Positions 24,267-38,691 are shown, numbered from the stretch's first letter. The stretch is DNA of 64,000 nucleotides from Daphnia pulex (GCF_021134715.1 NC_060017.1:6386001-6450000), one strand, 5' to 3'. Translations and numbers: made by a program. The notes: generated from the letters alone by a model not told the origin.

Positions 24267-27200
24267 CTGCACACACACACACGTCTCTTGTCCATCAATA
24301 ACTTGTTTGATTAGTTTTTTTCTTATTTCTTTTGGGTTTAAAGGAAAGATTTTTCTGTCGTTTGATTAATTGAAGACGCAAAAGGTTCGGCCAACGACTC
24401 GTTGGTTCAGGGAAACAATTTTATCGTTCACGGTTTGTTCTTGTTGATTTCTCGGTTCATTCCAGTTTGTTCTGGCCTTGCTGGCCTTGGAGGATTTCGT
24501 CGCTCCTTGGTAAAGTTCTCTATAGTCGTCGTTATTTGGGTGCGCACAGGGGCATCTGTCCTGGCCTGCCGGCCGGCCGGCAACACATGGCGCTACTTCA
24601 CGCACACTGGCCGTCACTTTTGTGAGCTACTGGGCAATCGGCGATAAATAAAAGAAAAAAAAAGAACCCGGGACAAATATTTCTTATTATCCCTTTGCAG
24701 GATTTTTTTGTTTCTTTTTTAAATTCACGAGACACACGCACATAGACACTTAAGCAGAACTCCCAAGGTCGGCCCACACGCAAAAGTCAATAGGTGTTTC
24801 CTTTTTTTGCTGGCCGTCGTGTGATCCCTTGATTGGATTCTTTCGTTTCTTTTTCAAAAAGAATAGTAGTAGTCGAACGCACTTAACTAACAAAAATGGA
24901 GCTCATCGGAGTCGGGGGTGGGGGGAGAGAGAAACTGATCCGTCGGACAACTCATCCGGAATGCGAATGGTGTAGAGAGAGCGGACTGCTGCTGGAAACT
25001 GCCAAGGAAACTGAAGTAAGAAGAAGAAAAAGAAAAAAAACCCGAAAATCATGTGTGTGGAGGAGTCTCTTTTCTACTCTGACGGAAATTCTATTTCGGG
25101 AGCCGGGACCCGCGTTCGGCGGGTGGAGGGGAGGAGGAGGTTAGAGAAAATGGAACTTTTCGTCGGATTACAGGCGGAGAACGGATGACGGAGCCACTCC
25201 ACCCCTTCTTCTTCTTCTTCTTCTTCTTCTTCTTTTTTTTCTCTCAAGTGAAAGGAGAAAAAAAGGCGAATGGAAGGAAGTGAGGATGAAGGAAGGAAGT
25301 AAAAAAGTAGAAGAAGAAGAAGAAGAAGTGGAAGCCAAGCAGAAAGAGATGCAAGACGCCGGTCCAGTGAACCGACTGGATCACGTTACCAACTCTACGA
25401 AGAAGAAAAAAACATAGACACGGGGGCCCCCGGTCCGCTCGCGCCAGCGCAATGAAAAATGAGACGGGCACCGAAAAGAAAATAACAAGACCAACCCCAA
25501 AACGATCGTCATCGTTGTGTGTGCTCTTTGCTGCTGCAACTGTTGTCGTCGTCGTCGCAGTCCCGCCGACTCACGGAGGGAGGACGACATCAAGAAGTAG
25601 AACGCGATTGACGCAATACACACAGTCTCTCTCCTCCCCGGCCATGTTTTATTAAATGATAATCATTTTTATTTCGAGATTTTCCGTGGACTTTGAACTA
25701 CGCCGGAGGGATATCTCAACGTACATACACAGACTGGAGAGAGAAGGAAAAATACTACGCGGATTGCATACGAAATGGGGAATATAAAGTGGAAACCGGT
25801 CGTGAATAATTGAGAAAGTCGTTTGACGTCTTCTCGCATGGCGGGGGCCCTTTTTTTCCCTACATGGTACCGTAGTAGTAGACTAGGCTACTCTCCTTTG
25901 TAATACGGATGAGTCCGGTCCAGCCGGAGGGGGTGGAAGTGGGCCTATTTTTTTTATTCCAGGACTGAAAGCAAAAGTGGCGCAGTCTGTTTCTTCGTTC
26001 CTTTTCATTTTAACTATTGATCCTTTGCTCCTTACTCAGCCAACCCTCACTTGATATTGCATGGAAATATTAGGTTAAATTGGGAGACAGACCGGAAGAT
26101 GAAAGCTACTTCCGGAAGTATGAAGCGGAAGAATCCCTCCCTCCTAAAAATTCAAAATCCTGCCTGCCATATTTGCCACCAGCTCGACAGAAAAACGAGG
26201 AAGGCGCAAAAATCCTCGTCGTCGAACGACAGAGAAAAAAAAAAAACCCACTCGATCCATCCCGCACCTTCCCCCCCCCCCTCACTCTCAGTGTGTGTGT
26301 ACAAGAAGAATATCTCGCCGTCTCAACCAACTAATAAGGCCGTCGTGTATATATGTGCGTGTGTGACGTCGAGAAACGACGACTAGGAGCCGGGGGGCTG
26401 TTGTGTATATGTGCACACGGGAAGAGGAGGGATGGTGGACGCCGAACGGAAGCCAAGAATTTCGTCTAAAAACGAACGTCTTGTTCACTCGTCTATTTTT
26501 AAATAGGGAAAAAGAAGAAAATGTGCGCGCTACACACGCTGCTCCTGCTGCTGCTGCTGCAGGCTCTACTACTACTACTACTACCCCGGCCGCTCCTCAA
26601 TTTCCTTAACTCTCTCGCCCTTGGATTTGTCTCATCGAAAACTTTTGCCACTTTGCTTAAACTCGGCTCTCACAACCAGCGCAAATGATTTGATCCACTA
26701 TCACCGCAAATCCGATTTGAAAAAGAAATCTGGTCGTCGTCGTCGTAGCTTACAAGGAGATATATATACAAGGGAGTAAAAAGAATCAAAGGGAATTAAA
26801 AGAAACAGAAAAAGTTAGGAAGAGTAAGTAGGAGGAGTAACTTTGGCGTCGATACACGAAGAAGCCAACGGGCCGGGAGCCATCCGTCACTCGCTCCCGC
26901 CGGCTAATGGACATCTCATAAGAAACAAACAAACACAAAAAAATATATATATAACCAGGATCGATCGACAAAGCGTTGCCCTATACACACACACACTATA
27001 CAGCAGTTTCTCGCAATCCTTTCCCAATGAATAATGTCAGTTGCCCCCCCATAAGAGAAGAAAAATAAAAGAAAAGAGCAAAAACCATCCAGACCAAATG
27101 AAAGAATCGACTGGTGCTGCTGAGACGAAAAAAAACAAAACATGGATCGATGACACTGGTCACGGACAAGAAAATAAAAGCCGGTCGATGGCGGACCTTG

Positions 27201-30200
27201 TGCCCACCACACCACACAGAGAGAGAGAGCTATAGATACGGACAAATAAATCTTGTGCCTGTCGTCCACCCTAGTTGTGTTTCTTGCCTTCACTTTATTA
27301 CCACGACCGAGGATTTTTCAAACAGAGAATAACATAATAATCTTTTTTCTTTTGCCCACACACACGCTGTGTGTGTACTCTCCTTTGAGCTATTTCCTTC
27401 TCTCTTGGCTGCGTTTTGTCCTTTTCACTTTTTTCCAGTGTCCACCAGTTAGCTGACTGGGCAACGGCCCTTATAGGTTTTAGGTTGGTTGGCTGGCTAG
27501 CTAGCTAGCTGTCGTCCGGGGCCCCGTCTGATTGTGTCATTACGCCAGATTAATGGACTGGACAAAAGAGAAATGTACAGCAGAAGAAGAAAGTGCTTTT
27601 CTTGTCGCTCATTCTCTCCCCAGGGGCTTGTTGCCCCCATGTCTGCTGCTGCCGTTCAATCAGCGAAAGGGGATTGCGTCGTGCAATTACACTGACACAC
27701 ACAAAAAGGAAATAAAGCTCCAACAAATCAACACCTGTCATGCTGTGGCAGACCCTTGTACGTGTAAAGTACTCAAAGCTGCTTTGCAAATCAAAGTGGC
27801 CAATCAAGAATAGACAGCGAACAAGTATTGAATCTTATTTTCAACTGGGGGGAAACTCAAATTGATATCTTTGCTTGGACGTGGTGAAATTGAGACAAGA
27901 AACTGATTCAACAAATCAATACCCTAGACATTTTCTACACGACATGTCAACTTCACCGAGTCATTGGCCGTCCTTTATTATGTCGATATCTTATTGATTT
28001 ATCACGATAAGTTGTCACACGTGGCAAGTAATAAAAGAAAAAAGGATAGAAACGTAGATTGAATTACCGTAACGGGCGATTTTCTTGCAGTCGAATCTCC
28101 CTCGTGTCCAATTTGTCTGGGATGAAGTAAGATGACTAGGGACGGATGGGAAAAAAACAAATTGAATTCAGCAATTCACGAAAGAAATTCGCAATAGCTT
28201 AGGTTACGCAATTTCCAAGTGACGGCACACAAAGATGATGTAAAAATAGTGCGAAACTGTAGGTCTTTTGGGGATCATCCACCAAGCCAAACGACCCAGG
28301 CAGGCGGTCGGCAAGCAAGCAGCAGACGAACTGGAAATTTCGTAAACAATCCTTTTTTTTTTTTTCATTTTGGCTCTAGCCCCTGGGCATCTCAAGAAAG
28401 CATCGCCACGCCATCTACCGACGATCCTTACAACTTCTTGGCGATAATGCTTTCCCTCCAAAATACCAGCTAGCAAGAAGGTTCGATCCATCTATATACT
28501 TGTGCCAAAGTATAAAACTCAATCTCATAATGAATGACTAGGTATAATCTAATAAACGAAGACTATACACAACTAATGACATTGCCCTTGTATATATTTA
28601 TCCTGGAAATCCCGTCAGCTCTCGTCTTAATTCAATTGCCAGCGTTAATAATTTGTATACGGCTGTCAGCTGTCTGTATAGTTACATGGGAACGATGGGA
28701 TGTAGACTTAGTTTTCGGCGGCGGCGGATGGCCCTGGCTCTAATGCCATCACGGCGGTGATGACGTCTGCGGGCCGCGGTTTTCGCTCGATTGATTATAT
28801 AGAAACGACGGGGAAGGTCCAGGATCGATAGAGCGCGGCTTCTTCCCATTCTGCCGCGGAACGGGGCAACACATCAACTTGACTCTCTCTCTCTAGCTCC
28901 CATACTATGGTCCCTTTGAGTATTACGTCGTTAGGTTTTCCTCTTTATTGCGTGCGTGTGTATATCTATTCTTCCTTCTTCCCCTCATAGCTGCCAACAG
29001 AACGGGGTTTCAATCGTGACTACTTGGCTGCACGAGCGTGGTAACAAGAGCTGGCACGTTTCCCGCCGACCCCGCCGTCCATTATTTGAATCTTTCTATC
29101 TCTATATATGCCCTTCACTGTATATCCAGACTGGGCAGCTCGTTGTTTCCCTATATTCTTTGTATGTGTACGGTATCATTTATTTTCTCTCGACGACCAA
29201 CAACTTTCTGTGTTTTTGTGTGTGTGTCCAGCAGTCGCTTATTTTTTTTCAAGCTGGGCCAGCAGCTTTGCCCTATTGATCTGTCACTTGATACATTAGA
29301 CCGATGTTGTATAGACGGCCTATATAGTCGTATACATAATCGCTGTATTCATAGGGCATACTTGAGGCATTATTCGGTACGATTCCCATTTTTCCTATTC
29401 ATATCGTCATATGGAAAACTCTCGGATCCTTCGGGGGGGATTATTTCTCTCGTTCCCAAAATAAACTGCTGGTCTCTGGAGAAATTTCCATAGACCTCAA
29501 TTTCTTTAACCGTGTCATTTTCCATCGGTACACAAATTTATGAACGACATCGGCCCAAACCGACGATTCACACACCCGATCCTCAGCAGCGCTCTAGTTG
29601 GCAACTATAATACCACCCTGGTAATAACGCACCTGAATAATTCCCAGTCAACTCTTCTACATTATTTAGAAAGTTAAAAGGTATAGCAACTTACGAGTGT
29701 TGGATGACACCCATTGTAAGCGATAGCTCACATTGTAAATAGCCGTGGATGGCAGGTGCACGGCATCTCGTATAACTGATTGCCAACTCCCCCCAAAGAA
29801 GTTGGTTATTATTTAGTTGACTTGTCTGCTCTATATAGGCTCTCGAGTGCAGACGATAACACGCGCAGCGTGTGCATATAATACGTCATCGTACCCCCCA
29901 AACGCTTATCTTCTTCAAGCCTACCATTTAGCCCGTCACGTAGCCCTGCGTTTGTTTCAAATTTGGATAGAAAATAATTTATTAGACGAGTGAATTTTTA
30001 AATATAAGAATCTAGATTAATTTTTATCACCGGAAATTATATGGTGTACGCTGTCAACGACCTCATCCTGTTGTGTGTATACCGATAAACCTTTCTCGGG
30101 TTGCAACTAGAGAGAGAATATAAGAGTCAACATGTAGAGAATGGGCGAAGAAAATTTGCTGTGCCGGTATTATTAACAAAAGATTGACTACAAGCAGTTA

Positions 30201-31400
30201 GAAATTGAGAGAGAAGATGATCAATCTCTCGACGTAGTACATATCGAAGCTGGGATGCGGGAATCTAAGAGCCCGGGAACAAAAGACGGAACAATATATA
30301 AGGCCTCAGCAGCAGCAGCAGCCAAGATGATAAATATTATAAACTTGTGCAGCAGCAGGAGCAGGAGCAGAGTATGGATCTTTTCCACGACAGTTGCTAT
30401 GACATTGTCCATATTTATTTATCGATCGGCAGAGTCTCTGCATCAAGTGCGACTCCAGCATCCGCACCAGGAAGCCAAAATACACCTACTACATCTGCGG
30501 TGCTATTATTATGGTGATAACATACACATGATCAAGCTGCTGCTGCTGGTGTCATGTCAACCGCAAATGTTGGAATCATTCGCCACAACCCGAACGAACC
30601 GGAAGTCAGCACTAATGACTCTGTGTATATAATATCTATTTTTATTCAAGAGTTCCAGGGAAACATTACAAATGATAGGCTCCCACGAAAGGTGTATTAT
30701 TCACGTCGATAATTCGGGATCTGAATATTTGATAATATCTATAAATATATAGCGTATAGGGAGGGGTAAAAAAAAGTTTTGGCAGTTGCTGTGTCGCTGT
30801 ACATCACGCACCGTAGACTTTGTATGTATGTTGATCCGGATATTGTCCTCTGATATATAACTTGGTCGGCCATCCTTTTCCACGCCAAATACCGCTTTAT
30901 TCGATACTCTTCCCCTCCCCCTTTTTTTTTCGTTATTTCGCATCTTTGAGCTATAGACATGAAGGCAGATATCCTGAAACTTTTTTTTTATATCTATAAA
31001 ACCTTTTATTTTTAGGCTGCTACATATTTTATTTCCGTTTTTCTTATTTCTTATTGCCTTTTATATATTTCTTTTTGGAGACTTTAAAAAGAAATACGTG
31101 CTTTATTGACCGGATGCTCTTATAATACAATACGCTCAGGATCTATATTTGTATCTCGACTTATATATGCAATATTTAAATGGTAACTTGAATACTTTGA
31201 TGGAAGAACAAAGAGGAGCAGGTCAGTTTCCTTTTTTATTTCGCAAGGATCTGCGGATGGCCGATGAATGCGGAGCAGTTAACGTAGTATGGGGATAAAT
31301 CCTCAATTTGCACTTTGGATTTATTTCATAGATATAGGACCCAAGTTGCAGTTGAGAGAGTTAGCGGTTCAAGTGATCCTCTCTTCTCTCTCAAATCTCC
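24267..31400. other. Gene-free flank upstream of Nuak
   Basis: No coding gene can be supported. Short ORFs on both strands lack conserved motifs and have simple-sequence composition. The first 3 kb are rich in GA/CT tracts and microsatellites, for example (CTT)n at 25205-25233, CTGCTGCTG/ACTACT near 26548-26585, and CA/GT runs near 26290, 26990 and 27360. It probably contains the Nuak promoter and non-coding 5' exons. A GC-rich patch at 28700-28880 includes the small palindrome CATCACGGCGGTGATG. Confidence 0.35.
25205..25233. repeat. (CTT)n microsatellite
   Basis: About nine to ten uninterrupted CTT units lie on the plus strand upstream of Nuak. They are mirrored about 80 bases later by (AGA)n near 25309-25328, so the pair could form an imperfect hairpin. 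Confidence 0.85.
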
Positions 31401-31418
31401 CTTTTCTCTCTCCATTTC

Positions 31419-31466
31419 TCAAGTTGAAGTTTAAGGGCGATGCGTCTTCCTTAAACTTCAACTTGA
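31419..31466. repeat. Perfect 18-bp inverted repeat (hairpin) with 12-base loop
   Basis: TCAAGTTGAAGTTTAAGG (31419-31436) is followed by a 12-base spacer and then its exact reverse complement (31449-31466). Pairing stops just outside the arms. The stem is too short and too perfect for a typical miRNA precursor, but it is well beyond chance for a 48-base window. It could be a structured RNA, a protein-binding palindrome or a trace of a local inverted duplication. Confidence 0.75.
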
Positions 31467-31969
31467 TGGTCCTCCATGTCCCGACGGACCAACTTTCACT
31501 GGGGAAAAAAAGGAGACCCATAGTGTACAGAACAGCCTTTTCAAACTTTGTCCATCGGACTTCCTCTCAGTTCTCTCTCTATAGCCACAGTCGATATTAC
31601 ATAGAGCCTACAAGCTAAAAAGTCGCTGTTGGCCAACAAAAGTGAAAGACGCGCTCACGAGTGGACCTCACCCAAAAAGATGAGCGTCTGCATTTTATTA
31701 TTAATGGGCGATCGCTGTAATGGTGGGAGACTCTAATGAGAAATGTAGAGTGATAAATCCTGCAACTCATAAATGAATCCGGCAACCATCAACGTGATTT
31801 TGACGATTCCACGAACGGCCATTAATAGAAACACATCAGAGCCGTCAAATTGTCAAATGCTTGGGGGCTATATCGATCGTCATGAAGATGCTGGACGTGA
31901 GTACAAAATAACGATGGAATAAAATTCCAGATCGAAACTTTTGACACACAAAAAGAAAAAGTTCACTTG

Positions 31970-32200
31970 AATTCATTAGACCGTCGACAGCAAGTAGACG
32001 GAAGGCGTGGTCGATGGTGCCATCCAGCTAGTGTAGAAGGCGTGGTCGGTGGCGGAAGTGGAGGAGGAGATTCACGAAGAGCCATCCGGCTGGAAGAGGG
32101 GGGGGGGGGGTATAGTTGGCGGTGGCGGAAGTGATTGCCTTCGGAACCCTCACGGATGGATGGCGCATATAGTTGGAAGTGGTTGTCTATGTGCTCCGGA
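31970..32200. repeat. Imperfect internal repeats, purine-rich
   Basis: Units such as GAAGGCGTGGTCGATGG, GAAGGCGTGGTCGGTGGCGG and GGCGGTGGCGGAAGTG recur within about 230 bases, interrupted by a poly-G run at about 32098-32110. Minus-strand ORFs here are proline-rich only because of the repeat, and I do not call a gene. Confidence 0.5.
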
Positions 32201-32624
32201 GTGGGGGGTAAAAAAACGGGCGCCTGTTTTACACATTCACACAACTCGGCTCATTTGGATAAAATATTGAAAATATGAAACATTTGAAAAAAAATCGAGT
32301 TACCGCATTTTGAAACGGTAGCCATGACAACCACAATCAAACGCATCAAGGAAAGGCTTCATCTTTTTCGAGTTGTCTAGTTTTGAGACTACGTCAATGT
32401 CGAATTTCCATGTCAAATGTCTACGCCGCGCCCGTTTATAAATACATGCGTAATACATATTCCGCCGTGTTTATAGCCGACACCTACTAGTCTACTACTA
32501 GTACTGTACAATTCAACGTCATCCGCGCGCAGATCCGGATGCAGCGCAGTTTCATCATTATTCTCTCATTCCTTTTGTCAGGGGACCTCGCAACACAAAA
32601 AAATTTCCCTTTAGAGTCACGTCG

Positions 32625-32825
32625 CTCTCAGCTGTGCGTCACTTTTTGTGAACAAAGAGAGGGGGGGGGGGGTTCTGTCACGAAAATGTTTTAGGTCCCG
32701 CTGAGAGACTCTGCAGTTAGAGGGGGGGCGTACGTGACGATGCAAGGAGTCGGTTGAGCCGCTGCCGACATTTGGTCAAGCGATAGACAGTCACATAAAA
32801 ACCATTATCATCCCGTATAAACCAC
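32625..32825. repeat. Diverged duplicated segment, copy 1
   Basis: This is homologous to 39028-39217. Shared landmarks in the same order are TCAGCTGTG, GTGAACAAAG, AGAGACT..(T)GCAGT or ATACAGT, CCGACATT, GGTCAAG, and AGACA.TCACATA.AAAC.ATTA. Identity is moderate, with a G-run inserted in this copy. I see no ORF. It may be a second dispersed repeat or a duplicated regulatory block. Confidence 0.55.
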
Positions 32826-35800
32826 TTGTGAACTCAAACGCATATACCCCCCGAGGGCTGCAGCCGAGCCCATTTTGTGCAGAAAAAAATATAAAACGAT
32901 CACGACACACTATGTAATCTCCCGATCGACAATTTCTAAGGAATTTACAATTTCAAAATTTTATCATACAGATGTGGTTAATAAAAAAAAAAAATATTAC
33001 ACTGTAGTGGGGGGCCAGCCACTTTCATTATCGTAAAATCTACCCGAAAAAATTTGGAAATCAAATGTATGGAATTTGCGGTTATTCAATTTGTCTTAAT
33101 ATCTGTGGTTATTATGTGCACATTTCCTTTGAATGATGGATACATCAAAATCCTTTTAACCGCATTTCCCGCTTTTTCATTACACTTAAAAATTCTATTT
33201 TAAATTATAACATCAACCGGATTATTTGGTAAAACTAGATAACGATAGTGCATTTTTCCTCTTAGTTTAATTGAAAAAAAAACAACATCCGGATCTTAGG
33301 CTCAGTTAAATTGGACATTTTGTCGAGCTTCTTTTATTTTATGTGAATGACGTCATAGCGGCTGACAAATTTATTTCCTAGCGGGGATTGCGTGCACTTT
33401 AAAAAGTTAAGGCATAATAATTTGCGGCTTGACTGTACTACATATAATACCGTCACGGCTCTGTCTGCTGCTGCTGCCGGTGTGGTCAGGAATGTCTCCG
33501 TTCAGCCAATTGAATTTTCGGGCGCGCGGTTGATGCGGGACAAAGTGACCGTTTCGCACGATTGACGTCATTCGTTACGAGCTTGGGGTTTAATTGCAGT
33601 TGATATCATACGGAAGGAACCCTCTCTCTGCTGCCGGGTCGGCATTCTATCTATTCGCCCGTCGTCGTCTACGGCTGTGCATACCCGCGTGAGTGATGGT
33701 CGGGCTAGGAATGAAGCAATATCACATCTAATGTAGCATCAGGCAATCAGGCATGCAGATGGAAATTCTATCCCATTTTTCTTTATACACACACAAGAAA
33801 ATTGAAATTCTATTCCAATATCGTCGGGAAAAGTTTTTTGTTTCCTTCACGAGGTGACAAAATCAAATTTGACGCACACTTTTTTGTGTGTGTGCTGGGC
33901 ACATCTGGGCGGAAATTCTGCTGCGCATCGGGAAAAAGAGATACGAGGAATTTGATGAAAGAAGAAGAAAAAGGAAAAAAAATAACCTTAGAGCAGGAGA
34001 TGATGATGAATGGGATGGTCGATAAATCGACCGGGTAGAGTCTAAATCGATAGACGTAGTAGTAGAAGACCCCACCCCCCTCCCATTACAGATGACGCAT
34101 CTATCTGTCTACACAGGAGAAAACGATGAAAAGGAGAGAAACAATTGAAACTCGAGTCCAGCCGTGTAAAGACAATCGACGACGGATTGAAACAAAAAAG
34201 AAAAAAAGAAAAAACCTTTGGGCTAAGGTTTCATTACCTAACTTTTGTTTTCCATCGTCTTTTGTCCGTATTATAAGAGAAAGAAAGTCACAGATCTATA
34301 CTTTAGAGAGATGCGTTGGAATGACAACCGTCGCCAGCTTGTCAGGCAAACACGACAAACAAAAGACAAGAGGAGCAGCCAACACACACACAATGAGAAA
34401 AAGAATATCATCGATCCAGATACAATACTTTGATGGTCTGTGTGTGTGTGCGGGAGTCGTGAGTGTCCGCGCTCTTGCAATATTGTACGCTGCGCCAATT
34501 CATCCGTGTGACTGCCAGATGATTCTCCGTGGGTATTTTATACACACACACACACACACACAAAAAGTTTTTTTACTTCGGGGTGGTTCGATCTTTATAC
34601 ATTGACGCCCGTCGCTATTCTTCCCGCGGGAAAAGGTTTGCCAACGACTTATTTCGCGGACGTTTCAATTTTTGCCGGATGAAATATTTTTTTTACTTTT
34701 TCTTCTTTTCTTTCCGTCACGTAGGCCACTTTCGCTTGTACACCCGAAACGACTGAAAGTGTGTATAGTGCTATACGGGTGGTGTGTGTAAGCCACTTTC
34801 ATAGCTCAACGCGCGGTCTGCAGATAAGTATACCGACGAGAAATAGACGGCCATGTTGTGTGTTGGAAGATGTGTTTTGTGTGTATAGACGTATACGGGT
34901 CTATCTCCTGTACGTGTGATGAGGCCGGCGGGGTGAATCGCGGATAGGATTCGGGAAAATCGTCGAAGCATCGGAAGCGATCAAGGTAATGGGCCGGCAG
35001 TAGGATCGGATAGGATGGCAAAGTGATTCGGCTCCGTTCCAGAAACTGGGCCGGCCCATCTGATAAAACCGTGAATTGCCAGCAATAACATTCGTCATAA
35101 ATCCGCCCACATATCATATATATAGATATCACATATCTACTATACTGGATAGAGAAGAAAAAGGGGCTGCTGGCAAGTTTGGTGAGATATATTCCGCTGC
35201 GCTTTAGATATGTATATACACAGTTTCTTTGTCCCAAATGTATTTCACATATTTCCACCCCGCAAGAAACTAATCCGCCGGATATTTATTTATTTTTCTT
35301 TAGAAATAAATAAAAGGTCGTTTGATCTTTGAGATAGTTTTCAATGCCCTACATTATACGCAATAGACTGGTAAGGCCGAGAAAAATCTTTCGCCCATTT
35401 TATATATTGCGCACTGGCGATGTGGCAAGACACAATAAATATATAAGACTCAATTGCCGACGCATATCGCATCATCTTATATCCCATTAAGCCCAAATGG
35501 CCATTGATTTCTCAAGCAAATTTAATTGTAATTCCATTTCGCTCCGGCGTTTTGCGGGTGGCGTGTTGACGCCAAAGTTATATTTGCACCCTGCGATGTG
35601 CCCAAACCGAAACGACTAAATAGACGACACCTTGTCCAGCGCCACTATAACCCCTCCAAGAACAACGGCAATATTCTAATCAATGTTTTGCACGGTATTA
35701 TATACACAAAGCTCTTCCTGCGTCATTGGGCAGCACGCAACGAATTGTGTGTGCATGCTGCTAGTGCTGCATGTGCGGGTTTATAATCTAATTTTAATCC

Positions 35801-37195
35801 GACCGGGAGTCTAAATAAGTATATTATTCAACCGTGGAAAACTGGCAAACAAGGGAAAAGCGGCGCCCGCTGTGCTGGATATGTAGGCTACGTATAAAAT
35901 AGTCAAAGCGGATCTACTGCTGCCTTAGGGGTAGACATCCAGCACAGCATATCGTCAATAATACTACGTACTACTACTACTACGTATGTTTGTATGGGAA
36001 AGGTTGGTGCGGGAAGACATTATATTTGTTCGCAATTTGTGTCAACACTCCATTTGTTATATTCCGCACCGGAGCCGCCCACCAGAGGGCCACCGGAATG
36101 ACTCAAGCCAAGCAGCAGATGTGCGTGTAAATGCGCCACGTCAGCGTATACATGCTGGCAGCTGCGGTTCAAGTAGCTAATGAACTCGTCTCAGCGTGAT
36201 GTGACGCAGTTGCAATGGCAATAATAGTTGATACCAGGTTGATACACACTACCGCTGCTGGTGTATTCAGCTCAACAGATCGATATATAGACAATGAAAT
36301 CAACGAGTGCGGACACACACGCGGATCATATCGATCCAAACTCGCAGAAATGAAAGAAATTCGCACATTTGCGCGTGATCAGCAAAGAAATTCTAACGAG
36401 TCGAGTGACGGATGCGTTGGTGAATAACCCGAGCTACTTTTACTTTTGATTGTATCTATATGTACTATGCGGACTTGCTCTTGAGACATATTCAAGTTGA
36501 GAGCGCGGGACTCGTCCCAATAATTCGATCCGGTTTCCTGTTAGTTCAGAATCAGAACGAAACCGGAAGCACAGCAAAGTCGGCCCAATCGAGATTGGCC
36601 AGTTGCCATTGTCGATCTGTTCAACAAGATGCATGAGGTCGAATTAATCTGACACAGGTCTGTCCGTTCGGGTCTTCCCTTCAAGGCAATATAATTTCCC
36701 GATTGTGTATTACACGATCAATGTATTTAAATTATATTCTGCTATTTGTTATCCCGGTTCCGGCCTCCTCGTCCGGCACCGACAGGATCCTCCAACTGGA
36801 TTTCCTCATATACGTCTAGTACATAGTCCCCGCACAATCGCCCAGGATAAATTCCCAAATTACATTCATATAAAGTTCGTTGTATCTAATAAACGGTTAA
36901 AATTAATTCAGTCTGTTTCTACACTTGACTTCTATATAAATGTTTTAGAATTTGAGCTAGATTTGTTATGTAATGGTAACTATAAGGAATATAAGTTGCG
37001 CCGCGCACATCTTCTGCGAACTTGACTGATTGCAAACAACTTTTGAACCCGCCCATTGTCGATCTCAGTGACCTGCAAAGGGCGCAGACGGAACGAAGAT
37101 AAGGACATCACATTCAATAATCGGAAGAATGCGTGTCGTTTCTTTAATTCTTAGGTCGTCTATATTCTCCAGCACGAAAATGAACCAACATAACG
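32826..37195. other. Gene-free region with no supported coding sequence
   Basis: I see no gene. The sequence is AT-rich with CA/GT microsatellites, notably an (AC)n run at about 34541-34561, and scattered short ORFs without recognisable motifs. A CRE-like ATGACGTCAT occurs at about 33347. Confidence 0.35.
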
Positions 37196-37359
37196 CATTT
37201 TACTGCTGAATATTCGAGCCGTTGCTTCTCACATTCATTCAAACCAAATCTGTTGAAATATGCAGAACTTAACCATTTTTTAAAAATGAAATCAGTTGCT
37301 ATGCACCGGCATGTCCCAGCACATCGCAATAAGTCAAGTTTCTTTTAGAAGGCGAGAAA
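37196..37359. repeat. Left direct repeat flanking repeat copy C
   Basis: This segment of roughly 165 bases is repeated in the same orientation at 38692-38860. Shared blocks include CATTTTA.TGCTG near its start, GTTGCTTCT.ACAT.CATTCAA, and ATCAGTTGCTATGCACCGG followed by CATGTCCCAGCACATCGC. Identity is roughly 80-85% by eye. It is far too long to be an ordinary target-site duplication. Confidence 0.7.
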
Positions 37360-38691
37360 CGAGGAGGTGCCGGTGTGGCGGCAGGTCCCTCTTGATGGTC
37401 AAAAGAATTGTCGTGTTGCAATTTGCTTCAAGTGTTCAAATTTAAAATAACACAGACAAAGTTGTGAGGTAAACAACAAAACAAGCCTGATCTGCAGTCG
37501 TTCGACAAATGAGATTTTTAGTGAACCCTGACTGAGAAAAATGAAAAACGGAGAGAGTTGTTGCAGTTGCAGTCAACCGCCTATAGCTCAGGAATAAATG
37601 TACTCCGTGACTACATATAACATTCATAATCAACGCCACCAAAAATTGTCAGAAAGAATAGAGATCAATTTTGTCCTACCTTTTATGCCTGGGAAATGCA
37701 GCCAGGCATCTACAGTTGCTCCATCCATCCGATGAAGAGTTGAATGACACCAGACGGGATAATAAAGGGGGTGTCCTCGTGAATACACCCACATTCACAT
37801 GGTACACGAGAGCATTTAAAGAAAGGGGAAAAAGATAGATCCGTAACTCGATTGACAATGCTATGGGATGCTTTTTATCTAAATCAAAATAGAAAATGAA
37901 TTACGAAAAAATATTGACAGAAACAACAAGTCAGGAAAAGTTGAAAACGAGACAATGGGTAAACTCTAATTGTCAATAAATGGGAGAATAAAAGGTTTAC
38001 ATGTTATACACTGTACATTGATGCAGGTAATGCAAGAATGCAGCATTAAAATATCTAGTAGGTCACAGGTAAATTAAAGGGAAGGAAATCGTTACCCAAG
38101 AGATGGTTCTGAGATTGTTGCTGGTGACAGGTTAACACCTGCACAAGACAAACTTGCATATTGTGTGGTTATAATGGCTGTCTCTGGCCTCACATCTGCA
38201 AAAAAGAAAAAGGTTATACTAGTGCAAACAAACTGCCATGCATCGACAGGGGGCTTACATGATGAATATGCTGAGTGCTAGTCAGGAGAACTAACTTTTC
38301 ACAAATTTGCAGCAGGTTTAACTATTCTATAGTTCCCACAATCATTCTATTTGTATTCTTAGTTTTATTTACCCGTTAAACCGCATGGAGTATGTCGGTT
38401 ATCAAAAACAAATAAATTTATAACAATAAAAATCTTGAACTTTGTCTCTGACTTTTTCGAAATTTTACTCAACGAAGCAGACGACATTGCTCAATTTTAT
38501 TCTAATAATCTAATCAGCATGCTTACGAAATACGATATCGATTGAAATTATAGAAATGATAAAAAATCAATCTCCCTCAAAATCCAAACCCACGATAAGG
38601 GAATTAATTGAGGGCATTAGTTTTATTTGAAATCTAATCCCATTTCTTTAAAAAAACCCAGGACCCTCTTGGAAGCCAAGAGGAAATGAGA
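37360..38691. repeat. Dispersed repeat, copy C (about 1.3 kb)
   Basis: This copy is colinear with copy B (1221-2660) from GAGGTGCCGG at the left to the hairpin CCTCTTGG-AAG-CCAAGAGG at 38665-38683 on the right. It contains the CACATGG block (about 37792), TTACCCAAGAGATGGTTCTGAGATTGTTG (given in parts here) near 38093, and the CATCGACAGGGGGCTTACATGAT-like block near 38240. It has no ORF of note. Unlike A and B it sits between direct repeats, so insertion into, or recombination at, a duplicated site is possible. Confidence 0.65.

Noticed and set aside
31419..31466. Interpretation of the perfect hairpin as a microRNA gene
   Set aside because: The stem is only 18 bp and perfectly paired, the flanks do not extend it, and I recognise no known miRNA seed.
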